From Salibacter sp031581065 (GTDB taxonomy: Bacteria > Bacteroidota > Bacteroidia > Flavobacteriales_G > Salibacteraceae), in the NCBI RefSeq assembly GCF_031581065.1, contig NZ_JAVLBN010000011.1:1-60559 (forward strand): 60,559 bases of DNA. Direction: 5' to 3'. The notes below the pieces were generated by a model. The model ran no database searches and was not told where the DNA came from. It was given only the letters and a program-made list of their open reading frames with translations. Below are positions 1-8,584 of this stretch, piece after piece. A program made the position numbers and the translations under genes. Position 1 is the stretch's first letter. The number at the start of each line of letters is the position of its first letter.

Positions 1-247
1 CCATGATCGACTTTTGGCTTGAAACTTCCAGTTCTTGTGGTAGGTAGCCAAGCGTATCGTCTTCAGAAAGCGCAACCGAACCGCTGTCCGGTTCCTGGAT
101 GTTCATAATGACTTTGAGGAGCGTGGATTTCCCTACACCATTTTTTCCTGTTAGACCGATGCGATCTTTGGGGAGTATTTTAAAGGAAATGTCTTCAAAA
201 AGCTGGTGTCCGCTAAACGAAACAGAAATATTGTTGATTCCGATCAT
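1..247 (-). CDS. ABC-F family ATPase, N-terminal part (cut by window edge)
   Basis: Translation of the minus strand from ATG at 247 starts MIGINNISVSFSGHQLF and contains a Walker A motif GKNGVGKST about residue 37, followed by LLKVIMNIQEPDSG and a Q-loop region (GYLPQE). This is the usual N-terminus of the soluble duplicated ABC-F ATPases (Uup/EttA type), which act on ribosomes and lack membrane domains. Only about 82 residues are inside the window, so the second ATPase domain and linker cannot be checked. A near-match -7 box (TTATTTTG) lies just before the start codon. Confidence 0.85.
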   Translation of the reverse strand, partial: MIGINNISVSFSGHQLFEDISFKILPKDRIGLTGKNGVGKSTLLKVIMNIQEPDSGSVALSEDDTLGYLPQELEVSSQKSIM

Positions 248-251
248 GCTG

Positions 252-259
252 CAAAATAA
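252..259 (-). promoter_or_regulatory. Possible -7 box of the ABC-F gene
   Basis: The minus strand reads TTATTTTG here, 7 of 8 matches to the Bacteroidota -7 consensus TAnnTTTG, only five bases before the ATG at 247. Spacing matches other promoters in this window. Confidence 0.35.
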
Positions 260-310
260 CAGAGATTCGGGAAAATAGACGCAGTGGAGTTAAATTGATT
301 TAAGAAATAA

Positions 311-1438
311 TCATGCTTTCTCTTTTAACGGAACAAACTCTGTAACCTCTAAACCGTAGCCTACCATTCCTGTGCGTTTCTTGGGGTGGTTTGACATGAG
401 CTTCATTTTTTGAACGCCCAAACTGTTCAGGATTTGAGCTCCAACACCGTAATCGCGCGGATCCATTTTCATCTTTTGCAATTTAGCATCCACAGCATCA
501 ATTCCTTCTTTGCGTTGCTTGCGATTGAGGACAGTGTTGCTGTTTTCCTGTTGCATGTAAATAACAACACCTTTATCGGCATTTTCTATCATGGAAAGCG
601 CAGCGTAGATTTCGGGTCCGGCTGAGATTTGAGTCGATTTCAAAATATCACCTCGCAGATAGGAAGAATGAACTCTGATTAGCACTTCTTCTCCTTTTTC
701 CCATGTCCCTTTTGTCACTGCTACGTGTCGCTCACCTGTAGTGGTTTGGTTGAAAACATGGAGTTCAAATTTATCCCCATTGTGATCGAGTGTGGTAGAA
801 AATACTTTCTCGATAAGTGATTCATTTTCCATCCTGTACGCGATAAGGTCTTCGATGGAAATGATTTTTAAATCGAATTTATGAGCAATCTTATACAGTT
901 GTGGCAAACGAGCCATTGTTCCGTCTTCGTTCATGATTTCCACGATCACTCCGGCCGGTTTTAATCCGGCCAAACGCGCTAAATCGATGGAAGCTTCAGT
1001 GTGCCCGGTTCTGCGGAGAACACCTCCGTTTTTGGCTTTGAGCGGGAAAATGTGCCCGGGACGGTTGAAATCTGTCGGTTTGGTAGATTGCTCGACAAGG
1101 GCTCTGACCGTGTTTGCGCGATCGTGTGCAGAAATACCGGTTGTATTTCCGGCTCCGTTGAAATCGACCGAAACGGTGAATGCTGTTTCGTGCGGATCGG
1201 TATTTTTGCCCACCATGAGCTCGAGGTTGAGCTCTTTTGCTCGTGTTTCAGTAATGGGTGTGCAGATCAATCCGCGACCATGAGTGGCCATGAAATTGAT
1301 CATTTCAGGTGTTGCCATTTCGGCTGCAGCCACAAAATCACCTTCATTTTCACGGTCTTCATCGTCAACGACAATGACAACTTTTCCCTGTTTAATATCT
1401 TCGAGGGCTTCCTCTATCGTATTTAATTTATCGCGCAT
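311..1438 (-). CDS. ribB: RibBA-type DHBP synthase with degenerate GTP cyclohydrolase II domain
   Basis: 375 residues. The N-terminal half (about 1-205) is 3,4-dihydroxy-2-butanone-4-phosphate synthase: DDEDRENEGDF acidic loop, THGRGLIC, and RPGHIFPL plus RTGHTEASIDLARLAG. It makes the four-carbon unit of riboflavin from ribulose 5-phosphate. The C-terminal half aligns with GTP cyclohydrolase II (DPRDYGVGAQIL, LMSNHPKK are kept), but the zinc-binding cysteine cluster (normally CDCG after GDxxxS) reads TQISAGPEIY and the RQEGRGIGL segment reads QQENSNTVL. I infer only the RibB reaction is catalysed and that a separate RibA exists elsewhere. It starts 14 bases after the mnmA stop, so the two are probably co-transcribed. 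Confidence 0.9.
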   Translation of the reverse strand: MRDKLNTIEEALEDIKQGKVVIVVDDEDRENEGDFVAAAEMATPEMINFMATHGRGLICTPITETRAKELNLELMVGKNTDPHETAFTVSVDFNGAGNTTGISAHDRANTVRALVEQSTKPTDFNRPGHIFPLKAKNGGVLRRTGHTEASIDLARLAGLKPAGVIVEIMNEDGTMARLPQLYKIAHKFDLKIISIEDLIAYRMENESLIEKVFSTTLDHNGDKFELHVFNQTTTGERHVAVTKGTWEKGEEVLIRVHSSYLRGDILKSTQISAGPEIYAALSMIENADKGVVIYMQQENSNTVLNRKQRKEGIDAVDAKLQKMKMDPRDYGVGAQILNSLGVQKMKLMSNHPKKRTGMVGYGLEVTEFVPLKEKA

Positions 1439-1452
1439 CTAACAATGTTTCG

Positions 1453-2631
1453 TTATGCAATTACTCCTGAACCAATCAACTCATCACAGTTATACCAGGC
1501 CGCAAACTGACCGGGCGTGATGCCGCGTTGAGGTTCGTCAAATTCAATGTAAATACCTTCTTCTGTCTTGTGAACAGTTCCGGCTTGTAAAGGTTGGCGG
1601 TAGCGTATGCGAATATCGAACTTTTGGCTCTGACCATTATTCATTTTTAAATCCTCGCGAACCCAATGAGTATCGCTGTTGGGAATGAAAAGAGCTGATC
1701 GATAGAGCCCCGGGTGATTTTCACCCTGTCCGGTATAAATAATGTTGTTTTCAGTATCTGTTTCAATCACAAAAAGCGGCTCAGGCGTTCCTCCTATGCC
1801 CAGCCCCTTTCGCTGCCCGATTGTGAAAAAATGTGCTCCGTTGTGTTCCCCAACCACATTGCCCATTTCAGTAGAGTGGGCGAAGGGAGTAGCCATTTTT
1901 TCAAGGTCACGGTCAGAGCCGTTTTTAGCGTAAATCCCGGCATCTTTCGGAATCTCCACCACCTTGCCGGCTTTGGGTTTGAGTTGTTGCTGAAGAAAAT
2001 CTGGCAACTTCACTTTTCCGATGAAACACAAGCCCTGAGAATCTTTTTTATCTGCCGTTACAAGACCCACTTCCTGTGCGATTTCCCGCACTTCGCTTTT
2101 TTGCAAATGCCCGATCGGGAACAGAGCTTTGCTCAGTTGATCCTGATTGAGCTGACAGAGGAAGTAACTTTGATCTTTATTTTTATCAGCACCGGCAATT
2201 AGTTTGTAAACATTTTTGCCGTCAATTTCTTCAACACCTTTTTGACAATAATGACCGGTTGCCACATAATCGGCTCCCAGTTTCATTGCTGCATCGAGAA
2301 ATATGTCAAACTTGATTTCGCGGTTGCACAGCACATCGGGATTGGGTGTGCGGCCACGTTGATATTCAGCAAACATGTAGTCGACAATTCTTTCTTTGTA
2401 CTGTTCGCTGAGATCGATCGTTTGAAAAGGAATTCCGAGCGATTCAGCAACCTGAAGCGCATCATTACTATCGTCAACCCACGGACATTCATCGCTGATG
2501 GTCACAGAGGTATCGTGCCAGTTCTTCATGAACATCCCGATGACTTCATAGCCCTGTTGCTGAAGAAGATAAGCTGTTACACTTGAGTCAACTCCGCCCG
2601 ATAAACCAACTACAACTCTTCCTTTTTCCAT
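1453..2631 (-). CDS. mnmA: tRNA 2-thiouridylase MnmA
   Basis: Installs sulfur at C2 of wobble uridine-34 in tRNAs for Lys, Glu and Gln, via ATP-dependent adenylation and a relayed persulfide. Visible: the PP-loop GLSGGVDSS near residue 10, CNREIKFD with the first catalytic cysteine, DSQGLCFIG with the second, and the C-terminal TIGQRKGLGIGG beta-barrel segment. Length about 392 is slightly above the bacterial norm of 360-380 but typical of Bacteroidota. I place the start at the ATG at 2631; an upstream in-frame TTG at 2643 lies inside the putative -7 box TACCTTTG and is unlikely to be a start. Followed closely by the riboflavin gene. Confidence 0.95.
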   Translation of the reverse strand: MEKGRVVVGLSGGVDSSVTAYLLQQQGYEVIGMFMKNWHDTSVTISDECPWVDDSNDALQVAESLGIPFQTIDLSEQYKERIVDYMFAEYQRGRTPNPDVLCNREIKFDIFLDAAMKLGADYVATGHYCQKGVEEIDGKNVYKLIAGADKNKDQSYFLCQLNQDQLSKALFPIGHLQKSEVREIAQEVGLVTADKKDSQGLCFIGKVKLPDFLQQQLKPKAGKVVEIPKDAGIYAKNGSDRDLEKMATPFAHSTEMGNVVGEHNGAHFFTIGQRKGLGIGGTPEPLFVIETDTENNIIYTGQGENHPGLYRSALFIPNSDTHWVREDLKMNNGQSQKFDIRIRYRQPLQAGTVHKTEEGIYIEFDEPQRGITPGQFAAWYNCDELIGSGVIA

Positions 2632-2640
2632 AATTCGCTG

Positions 2641-2648
2641 CAAAGGTA
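2641..2648 (-). promoter_or_regulatory. -7 promoter box of mnmA (TACCTTTG)
   Basis: The minus strand reads TACCTTTG, a perfect match to TAnnTTTG, ten bases before the ATG at 2631. A TTG about 24 bases further upstream could be the -33 element. The TTG within the box mimics an alternative start codon. Confidence 0.55.
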
Positions 2649-2661
2649 GGGCTTACATACG

Positions 2662-2691
2662 AAAAACCCCGACAAGTTTGTTGCCGGGGTT
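2662..2691 (-). terminator. Rho-independent terminator after the YceI gene
   Basis: On the minus strand AACCCCGGCAA-CAAA-CTTGTCGGGGTT forms a GC-rich hairpin continued by TTTTT. It lies just after the stop at 2715 and just before the mnmA promoter, so it separates the two transcription units. Confidence 0.8.
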
Positions 2692-2714
2692 CGGTTCTAA
2701 TTGTTAATGATTTC

Positions 2715-3380
2715 TTATTTGCAATCCTTTTGGACTTTTGAGGCAATTTCGATTTTGACCTCAGGCCACAATTTACTCACACCGTCAGATCCTTTGTGAA
2801 GATCGTAACAAACTGTGTTGAGTGAATCGACAGCAGGCTGAGCTTTCCAATGAGATAATTTCATACCTTCTGCTGAAACTGATAAGGTATTATCCTTGAT
2901 TTCGTAGCTAAAGTCAAAAGCTTTACTTATATTATTCATTGTGATATCCATAGAAATAATACCGATAGCTTCATCTACTCCTAAAACCTTTCCTTTAATC
3001 GATGTAGTTTCATCCATTACACCAAAGAAGTGTGCCAGGATTTTTTTGTCGCGGTCAGGAGCGTTGGAGTTAACCGTAGCAACCGGAATTTCAAATGTCG
3101 CATTTTCAAAAACACTTGCTATTGAACTGGCTTTTTGTGTGTTTGAAACGATGAGTGAATCAAACGTTCCGCTCACGCCAATCTTTTCAGTTGTTTTGTA
3201 AGCTGTCCATTTTACTGAAGTATTTTCAAGATCAAATGCGTAAGTGCATTCTTCTTTTTTTGCGGCTTCTTCAACCTTTTGGTCTTTTTCTTCAGTTTTC
3301 TTTTCAGTTCCCTGATTTCCGCAACTCGCGAAAAACGCGAACGAGCCAATTGTCAATAGTGTTAAAAATTCTCTTTTCAT
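2715..3380 (-). CDS. YceI-family lipoprotein
   Basis: 221 residues. A signal peptide with lipobox (LLTIGSFAFFASC, cysteine near residue 20) is followed by a charged Lys/Glu linker and a YceI-like lipocalin domain (YAFDLENTSVKWTAYKTTEKIGVSGTF at about 46 is the typical first strand pair). YceI proteins are beta-barrels that bind isoprenoid or other lipid ligands in the periplasm; this one should be anchored to a membrane. The actual ligand cannot be read from sequence. It follows the dioxygenase gene by only nine bases, so the two may be one operon, ended by the terminator at 2662-2691. Confidence 0.8.
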   Translation of the reverse strand: MKREFLTLLTIGSFAFFASCGNQGTEKKTEEKDQKVEEAAKKEECTYAFDLENTSVKWTAYKTTEKIGVSGTFDSLIVSNTQKASSIASVFENATFEIPVATVNSNAPDRDKKILAHFFGVMDETTSIKGKVLGVDEAIGIISMDITMNNISKAFDFSYEIKDNTLSVSAEGMKLSHWKAQPAVDSLNTVCYDLHKGSDGVSKLWPEVKIEIASKVQKDCK

Positions 3381-3389
3381 AGCGTTTAT

Positions 3390-4355
3390 TTATTTGAGTC
3401 CTATTTCTTTTAAGCGTTCATCTAAGTATTCTCCCGCTGTAATGTCTTCAAATTGTTTTGGGTGTTCTTCATCAATACATGAACCGAGACAATCCAGCTT
3501 CATATCACTCTTTGGGTGAAGAAAGAACGGGATTGAGTAGCGCGAAGTGTGCCACTTATCTTTGGGCGGATTCACAACGCGGTGCGTAGTACTTCTCAGT
3601 TTTGCATTTGTGAGGCGTTGAAGCATATCACCAACGTTGACTACAATGTGATCGGGAAGAGCTGTAACATCAACGTATTCCCCTTTTCTGTTCAGAACCT
3701 GCAATCCGTCAGCTGAAGCGCCAATAAGTAAAGTGATGAGGTTGATGTCTTCGTGCTCACCGGCTCTGACCGCATCCTCAGGAGCGTTTTTATCAATAGG
3801 TGGATAATGTATAGCGCGTAAAATGCTGTTGCCACGCAACACTTTATCATCAAAATAATTCTCATCGAGGTCGAGATAAAGCGCTATAGCTCTCAACATA
3901 TCCACACCTGTTGCTTCGAGCGATTGATAAGCTTTTTTACCTACAAGGTTGAAGCGAGGAATTTCTTCAACGTAAATATTTTCAGGGTATTCTTCTTTTA
4001 GTGGATCGTCATCTTCAACGTATTGTCCAAATTGCCAAAATTCCTTTAGATCTCCGGTGTTACGGTTTTTAGCATGTTCTTTGCCAAATGAAGTATAACC
4101 GCGCTGACCGGCCAGATCAGCGTGTTCGTATTTCAGTTTAACATCCTCATCGAGATCAAAGAAACATTTCACTTCTTTGTAGAGCTTTTCGATAAGTTCA
4201 TCATCAATTCCGTGGTTTTTCACCGCTACAAAACCAATTGTTTCGTAAGCTTCACCGAGTTTTTTTACGAAATTTTGCTTCTTTTCCTTATCACCTGATG
4301 TGAAATCAGCTAAATCCACGCTTGGGATTCCTTGCATATTGTTATCTGCTGACAT
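3390..4355 (-). CDS. Isopenicillin-N-synthase-family 2-oxoglutarate/Fe(II) dioxygenase
   Basis: 321 residues, the normal length of this oxidoreductase family. The N-terminal DIOX_N part includes YETIGFVAVKNHGI. The iron facial triad is visible: HED in AGEHEDINLITLL near residue 211 and the distal His in RSTTHRVVNPP, followed by the 2-oxoglutarate-anchoring RYSIPFF (R-x-S). It therefore has all residues needed for Fe(II)- and 2OG-dependent hydroxylation or desaturation; the substrate is unknown. In-frame Met7 could also serve as start. It is divergent from a MarR regulator at 4570, which may control it. Confidence 0.85.
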   Translation of the reverse strand: MSADNNMQGIPSVDLADFTSGDKEKKQNFVKKLGEAYETIGFVAVKNHGIDDELIEKLYKEVKCFFDLDEDVKLKYEHADLAGQRGYTSFGKEHAKNRNTGDLKEFWQFGQYVEDDDPLKEEYPENIYVEEIPRFNLVGKKAYQSLEATGVDMLRAIALYLDLDENYFDDKVLRGNSILRAIHYPPIDKNAPEDAVRAGEHEDINLITLLIGASADGLQVLNRKGEYVDVTALPDHIVVNVGDMLQRLTNAKLRSTTHRVVNPPKDKWHTSRYSIPFFLHPKSDMKLDCLGSCIDEEHPKQFEDITAGEYLDERLKEIGLK

Positions 4356-4569
4356 GATTCGTATGTTTTGAAACCAAAGTTGTCAATTTCCGTGAAAATA
4401 CGAAAGTATAGGAATTCAGGTTTAGTGAAGTATGAAGAGAAATCTTTTTTTGAATACAACCGTTAATAATTGTTACAAAAGCTTTAATAAGTGGACTTTT
4501 CGATATTTTTTCACTAAACTTTGCGCCCAATTTAAGATCAGTCCAAATAAATTTTTTATTTTCATCAAA
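4356..4569. promoter_or_regulatory. Divergent control region between dioxygenase and MarR genes
   Basis: AT-rich 214-base spacer. Plus strand has CTAAACTTTGCG near 4520 and minus strand ACAACTTTGG near 4380, both loose versions of the TAnnTTTG -7 box. In-frame read-through upstream of the MarR ATG at 4570 has no typical ribosome binding site. I see no clear palindromic MarR operator. Confidence 0.35.
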
Positions 4570-5049
4570 ATGGATGCTAAAGATATCATATTGAACATTC
4601 GCAAAATAGTGAGGTCTATTAACCTTGAATCAAAGCGAATTCAAAAAGAGTTTGGTGTTAGCATTCCACAATTATTAACATTGGTTTATCTCAATGAACA
4701 AGAAGAGTTTAAGGCACGTCAAAGTGAAATTAAAAAATACCTCAACCTCAATGCAAGTACTGTTACCGGGTTAATTTATAGATTGGAAGCAAAGGGGTAT
4801 GTAGCTAAATTGCCTAAAACGGGAGATAGAAGGGTAACATACGTTTCGATAACCACTAAAGGAAAATACATCATCGAAAACTCTCCCGGCCTTTTACATA
4901 CCGAGCTGAGAGATAAACTCGAGAATATGTCTCCTGATCAATTTGAGGAAGTTAAAAAAGCATCTAATTTGTTAGTTAATGTGTTAGGAGCTAAAGATGT
5001 CAGTGCATCTCCTGTTATTACAGAGCATGAACCCATTAACTTTCAATAG
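4570..5049 (+). CDS. MarR-family transcriptional regulator
   Basis: 159 residues from the ATG at 4570; an upstream in-frame ATG at 4432 would add 46 residues of unconserved, lysine/phenylalanine-rich sequence that overlaps the promoter region, so I reject it. The winged-helix core is visible: LTLVYLNEQEEFKARQSEIKK, then LNLNASTVTGLIYRLEAKG as recognition helix and LPKTGDRRVTYVSITTKG as the wing (the DRR-x-xxxxLTxKG signature). MarR proteins bind palindromes as dimers and are released by small ligands or oxidation. The divergent dioxygenase is the natural candidate target. Confidence 0.88.
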   Translation: MDAKDIILNIRKIVRSINLESKRIQKEFGVSIPQLLTLVYLNEQEEFKARQSEIKKYLNLNASTVTGLIYRLEAKGYVAKLPKTGDRRVTYVSITTKGKYIIENSPGLLHTELRDKLENMSPDQFEEVKKASNLLVNVLGAKDVSASPVITEHEPINFQ

Positions 5050-5128
5050 CAATATTTATTCCAAAATAGTTTGTACAAGAACTAAATTTTACTTTTTTTG
5101 TTTAACACTATATAATATAAAGAAATAA

Positions 5129-5518
5129 ATGGCAACATCAACATCGCAAAAGAAAGAGAAGGTTTTAAAGAAGCTCGTCAAGAAATTGGAAAAGGAAGGG
5201 TACGATGAGCTCAAAACCCGTTTTGCCGGCTACAAAACACCAATAGATCTCAATTATAACGGATCAATGAAGAAGTTTACTCCTGATCTGGTAGCCGTTA
5301 AAGACGAAGTTTCTGATGTGTACGAAATAGAGCACAAAATGAAAGAGCGTGAAATACAGGATCAGGTTGCAAAATGGATTCTGTTCAGTTCTTACTCAAA
5401 GCAAAATAGAGGAAAATTCAAGCTTCTGGTACCGAAAGATCGTGCTGAGAAATTCCAAAACTTAATTGACCGTATGATGATTGATGCCGAATTGGTGAAG
5501 CTTGAGAATATAGCTTAA
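5129..5518 (+). CDS. Small conserved protein with PD-(D/E)xK-like motif pattern
   Basis: 129 residues, basic N-terminus (SQKKEKVLKKLVKKLEKEG), no signal peptide or membrane segment. The stretch TPDLVAVKDEVSDVYEIEHK resembles the beta-hairpin of PD-(D/E)xK nuclease-fold proteins (PD, about 14 residues, then E-x-E/K), followed by an amphipathic helix and a strand FKLLVP. The last position is Glu-His-Lys rather than a plain ExK, so activity is doubtful. It lies six bases before the symporter gene and may be translationally coupled to it. I do not recognise the family; a DNA-binding or nuclease role is only a guess. Confidence 0.6.
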   Translation: MATSTSQKKEKVLKKLVKKLEKEGYDELKTRFAGYKTPIDLNYNGSMKKFTPDLVAVKDEVSDVYEIEHKMKEREIQDQVAKWILFSSYSKQNRGKFKLLVPKDRAEKFQNLIDRMMIDAELVKLENIA

Positions 5519-5524
5519 TTCTCA

Positions 5525-6985
5525 ATGCACTGGATAGACCTAACGATTTTCATAACATATATGGTTGTCATGCTCGGTGTGGGCTTCTTCTTTATGAGGA
5601 AGAACAAATCTGAGGATGATTATTATGTTGGCGGTAGGTCGATGGGAAGTTGGCATATTGGCCTTTCAGTCGTAGCTACCGATGTAGGTGGCGGTTTTTC
5701 AATCGGACTGGGAGGCCTTGGTTTTGTTATGGGAGTTAGTGGGTCGTGGATGTTGTTCACGGGACTGATAGGCGCTTGGTTGAGCGGTGCTTTTTTAATT
5801 CCCAAAGTAGCCAAACTATCAAAAAAGGTCAAATTACTCACATTCCCGCAAATATTCAATCAATTTTACGGACCTGAGGTAGCCCTGTTAGCCGGACTCA
5901 TATCGGCTATTGGCTACCTCGGTTTTACCAGTTCTCAAATATTGGCAGGTGCCAAGCTTGCTTCTGCCTCATTTGTGAATTTGGGTCTGACCGAAGCGCT
6001 CATTATCATGGGAGTTATTGCGGTGGTTTACACCGTACTGGGCGGACTCAAAGCTGTGATATACACCGATACTGTTCAGTGGGCAATACTGATGATCGGT
6101 TTAATCTTTATTGGATTGCCACTCGCTTACAATGCTATTGGTGGAATTCCGGCAATTAAAGCTTCAGTGGGGCCTGAGTTTTTGTCGCTCACTAATATTT
6201 CCTGGAGTCAGCTCGTCAATTGGGCGATTACTATTATTCCCATTTGGTTTGTCGGGATGACGCTTTACCAGCGAATGTACGCGGCAAAAGGTGAAAAAGA
6301 AGCAAAAAAAGCATGGTTCATTGCCGGCATTCTGGAATGGCCTATCATGGCAATGATGGGTGTGCTTTTAGGTCTTTTTGCTCGTGTGGCTTTTGACCAG
6401 GGAATGTTTGGTGAACTCGGTTTTCCGGTAGGCTCTGACCTCGATTCTGAAATGGGATTACCACTTTTACTCAGAACCGTACTTCCAGTTGGTTTAATGG
6501 GTATTATGATGTCGGCTTATTTTTCAGCAATTATGAGTACAGCGGATTCTTGCCTGATGGCTGCATCGGGTAATATTGTCTCTGATTTACTCTCTAAAAT
6601 TGTGAATCTCAAAGAAAATCAGGTTGTGCGAATCTCACAGGTGATCACACTCATTATTGGTGCAGCAGCCATCTTGATTGCGCTCAATTTGCAGAATGTG
6701 CTGGATCTGATGCTTCTATCTTATTCCTTTATGGTCTCCGGACTGTTGGTTCCTGTGATTGGAGCATTCTTTTGGAAAAAGAGAAGTACGATTGGAGCTG
6801 TTTCAGCAATGTTAGGTGGCGGATTAACAACGGTTTTTCTCAATGCATTTGAAGTAAACCTTCCGTTTGGATTGGATGCCAACTTCTTTGGAATTCTAGC
6901 CTCAGCGGTACTTTTCATATCTTTAAGCAATCTATTTCCTAACAAGAGAACTGTTATTGATCATCATGAAGAAGTAAAAAACTAA
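5525..6985 (+). CDS. Sodium:solute symporter (SSS family)
   Basis: 486 residues with about thirteen hydrophobic segments, the usual SSS/SLC5 size. Typical features are the N-terminal MRKNKSEDDYYVGGRSMGSW loop after helix 1, the glycine-rich helix DVGGGFSIGLGGLGF, and the ADSCLMAASGNIVSDL segment of helix 8 carrying the Ser/Thr-type Na2 site (MSTADSCLM). It should import an organic solute with Na+ across the inner membrane. Substrate cannot be read directly; the downstream M20 peptidase and racemases suggest an amino acid or N-acyl/peptide-like compound. Confidence 0.92.
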   Translation: MHWIDLTIFITYMVVMLGVGFFFMRKNKSEDDYYVGGRSMGSWHIGLSVVATDVGGGFSIGLGGLGFVMGVSGSWMLFTGLIGAWLSGAFLIPKVAKLSKKVKLLTFPQIFNQFYGPEVALLAGLISAIGYLGFTSSQILAGAKLASASFVNLGLTEALIIMGVIAVVYTVLGGLKAVIYTDTVQWAILMIGLIFIGLPLAYNAIGGIPAIKASVGPEFLSLTNISWSQLVNWAITIIPIWFVGMTLYQRMYAAKGEKEAKKAWFIAGILEWPIMAMMGVLLGLFARVAFDQGMFGELGFPVGSDLDSEMGLPLLLRTVLPVGLMGIMMSAYFSAIMSTADSCLMAASGNIVSDLLSKIVNLKENQVVRISQVITLIIGAAAILIALNLQNVLDLMLLSYSFMVSGLLVPVIGAFFWKKRSTIGAVSAMLGGGLTTVFLNAFEVNLPFGLDANFFGILASAVLFISLSNLFPNKRTVIDHHEEVKN

Positions 6986-6997
6986 AAATATAAAAGC

Positions 6998-7432
6998 ATG
7001 AAATTTAAGACACTCAACCAAAATTCAGGAAAAGACAAATTACACAGCAATGATGTTATTGCTGATTTTCTCCATGAACACCTCGAAGAATTTGGTGATC
7101 CCAAAGAGGATATATTAAAAGCTCTCAACTATGTTTTTGATCACGGTGGTTTCATCCTGCTTGGGCTCGAAAACAAAGAGATTGTTGGAGCTGTTGTAAT
7201 CAATGACACCGGGATGTCTGGCTACATTCCAGAGCATATTCTGGTTTACATAGCTGTTCACCACAATCAGCGCGGAAAAGGAGCAGGAAAAAAATTGATG
7301 GAAGGTGCATTAAAACTTTGTGCCGGAGATGTGGCGCTACACGTTGAGGATAATAATCCGGCCAAGTTTCTTTATGAAAAGGTTGGCTTTACAAATCCGT
7401 ATCTCGAGATGCGTTGGAAAAGAAAGCAATAA
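6998..7432 (+). CDS. GNAT-family N-acetyltransferase
   Basis: 144 residues, a single GNAT domain. The acetyl-CoA pyrophosphate loop is visible as HHNQRGKGAGKKLMEGAL (Q/R-x-x-G-x-G/A) near residue 87, preceded by the strand ILVYIAVH and followed by VALHVEDNNPAKFLYEKVGFTN, the usual beta5-alpha4 segment ending in YxxxGF. It transfers an acyl group to an amine; in this operon the acceptor could be the amine of an amino acid handled by its neighbours. It is 12 bases after the symporter and the next gene starts directly at its stop. Confidence 0.85.
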   Translation: MKFKTLNQNSGKDKLHSNDVIADFLHEHLEEFGDPKEDILKALNYVFDHGGFILLGLENKEIVGAVVINDTGMSGYIPEHILVYIAVHHNQRGKGAGKKLMEGALKLCAGDVALHVEDNNPAKFLYEKVGFTNPYLEMRWKRKQ

Positions 7433-7434
7433 GC

Positions 7435-8583
7435 ATGGAGATAGAGCAAGATTTAATCCAGGAAATCACCGATTTTAGAAGAGAGCTTCACAAGGAGCCT
7501 GAAGTATCAGGAAATGAATACGACACTTCTGAAAAAATAGAAACCAAGCTGAAATCGCTAAAGCCCGATGAAATTGTTCATCTAGGCAAAACAGGGCTAG
7601 CTGCAATTTTTAAAGGAAAAGAGGAAGGTCCATCAATCCTTTTTAGATGTGAGCTGGATGCTCTTCCAATACAGGAAATCAATCAGTTTGATCATCGGTC
7701 AGAGCGCGATGGTGTTTCGCATAAATGCGGTCACGATGGGCACATGGCAATCATGACCGGTTTGGCGACAATTGTTTCTCAAAATAGACCTAAAAAAGGC
7801 AGATTGATTTTACTCTATCAACCGGCTGAGGAAGATGGAAGAGGAGCTCGTTCAGTAATTGAAGATTCGAATTTTTCTAAAATTGAACCGGATTACGTCT
7901 ATGCGCTCCACAATTTGCCGGGATTTCCAAAAGGACAGGTTGCAGTTAAAAACGAAACGTTTACGGCTGCTGCAAAGAGCATGATCTCAAAGTGGAAAGG
8001 TAAAACCTCTCATGCTGCTGAACCCGAAAAAGGTTTCAATCCGGCATATCCAATTGCTAATGTTCTGACCGAAAGTGAAAATGTGGTTGTCAAAGATCCC
8101 ACGCATGAAAAATTCAGACTCATAACGCCAATTCACATCAATTTGGGTGAGAAAGCTTATGGCGTATCAGCCGGTTACGGAGAGCTTCATCTTACATTCA
8201 GATCCTTTTCCAACGAACTCATGGATCAATTGACGAAAGATATGGTGGATCTGACCGAAAAGGCTTCAAAAGAATTTCATATTCCGGTTGATATTAGTTG
8301 GACTGAGGTTTTTAGCGCTAATCAAAATGCACCTGAGGCAGTGGATAAAGTGCGAAAAAGTGCTCGAGATTCAGGAGTAGATTTAAAAGAACTCGATACA
8401 CCATTTAAGTGGGGAGAGGATTTTGGTTTGTTTACTGAAAAATACGAGGGTGCCATGTTTGGTGTTGGCTCCGGAGAGGATTGCCCGGCATTGCACAATC
8501 CTGATTATGACTTCCCCGATGAAATTATTGAGCCGGCTGTTAAAACTTTTTATGGGATTCTAAATCAGCACTTAAACGAATAA
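7435..8583 (+). CDS. M20-family metallopeptidase / N-acyl-amino-acid amidohydrolase
   Basis: 382 residues from the ATG at 7435, right after the GNAT stop; an earlier in-frame ATG at 7414 overlaps that gene. Typical M20D (HipO/AbgA/IAA-amino-acid hydrolase) motifs are present: FRCELDALPIQE, the metal-binding SHKCGHDGHMA, QPAEEDGRGA with the catalytic/bridging Glu pair, YALHNLPGFPKG, and a late LHNPDYDF. It should hydrolyse an amide bond of an N-acyl or peptidyl amino acid with a two-metal centre. Unlike HipO, the central lid domain contains SHAAEPEKGFNPA as expected for substrate binding. Probable catabolic enzyme of the operon. Confidence 0.88.
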   Translation: MEIEQDLIQEITDFRRELHKEPEVSGNEYDTSEKIETKLKSLKPDEIVHLGKTGLAAIFKGKEEGPSILFRCELDALPIQEINQFDHRSERDGVSHKCGHDGHMAIMTGLATIVSQNRPKKGRLILLYQPAEEDGRGARSVIEDSNFSKIEPDYVYALHNLPGFPKGQVAVKNETFTAAAKSMISKWKGKTSHAAEPEKGFNPAYPIANVLTESENVVVKDPTHEKFRLITPIHINLGEKAYGVSAGYGELHLTFRSFSNELMDQLTKDMVDLTEKASKEFHIPVDISWTEVFSANQNAPEAVDKVRKSARDSGVDLKELDTPFKWGEDFGLFTEKYEGAMFGVGSGEDCPALHNPDYDFPDEIIEPAVKTFYGILNQHLNE

Positions 8584-8584
8584 T

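Noticed and set aside
1714..2202. Plus-strand open frames opposite mnmA
   Set aside because: Shadow frames of a strongly conserved gene, without recognisable domains.
4432..4569. N-terminal extension of the MarR protein
   Set aside because: Unconserved, and overlaps the promoter region; the ATG at 4570 gives a standard MarR length.
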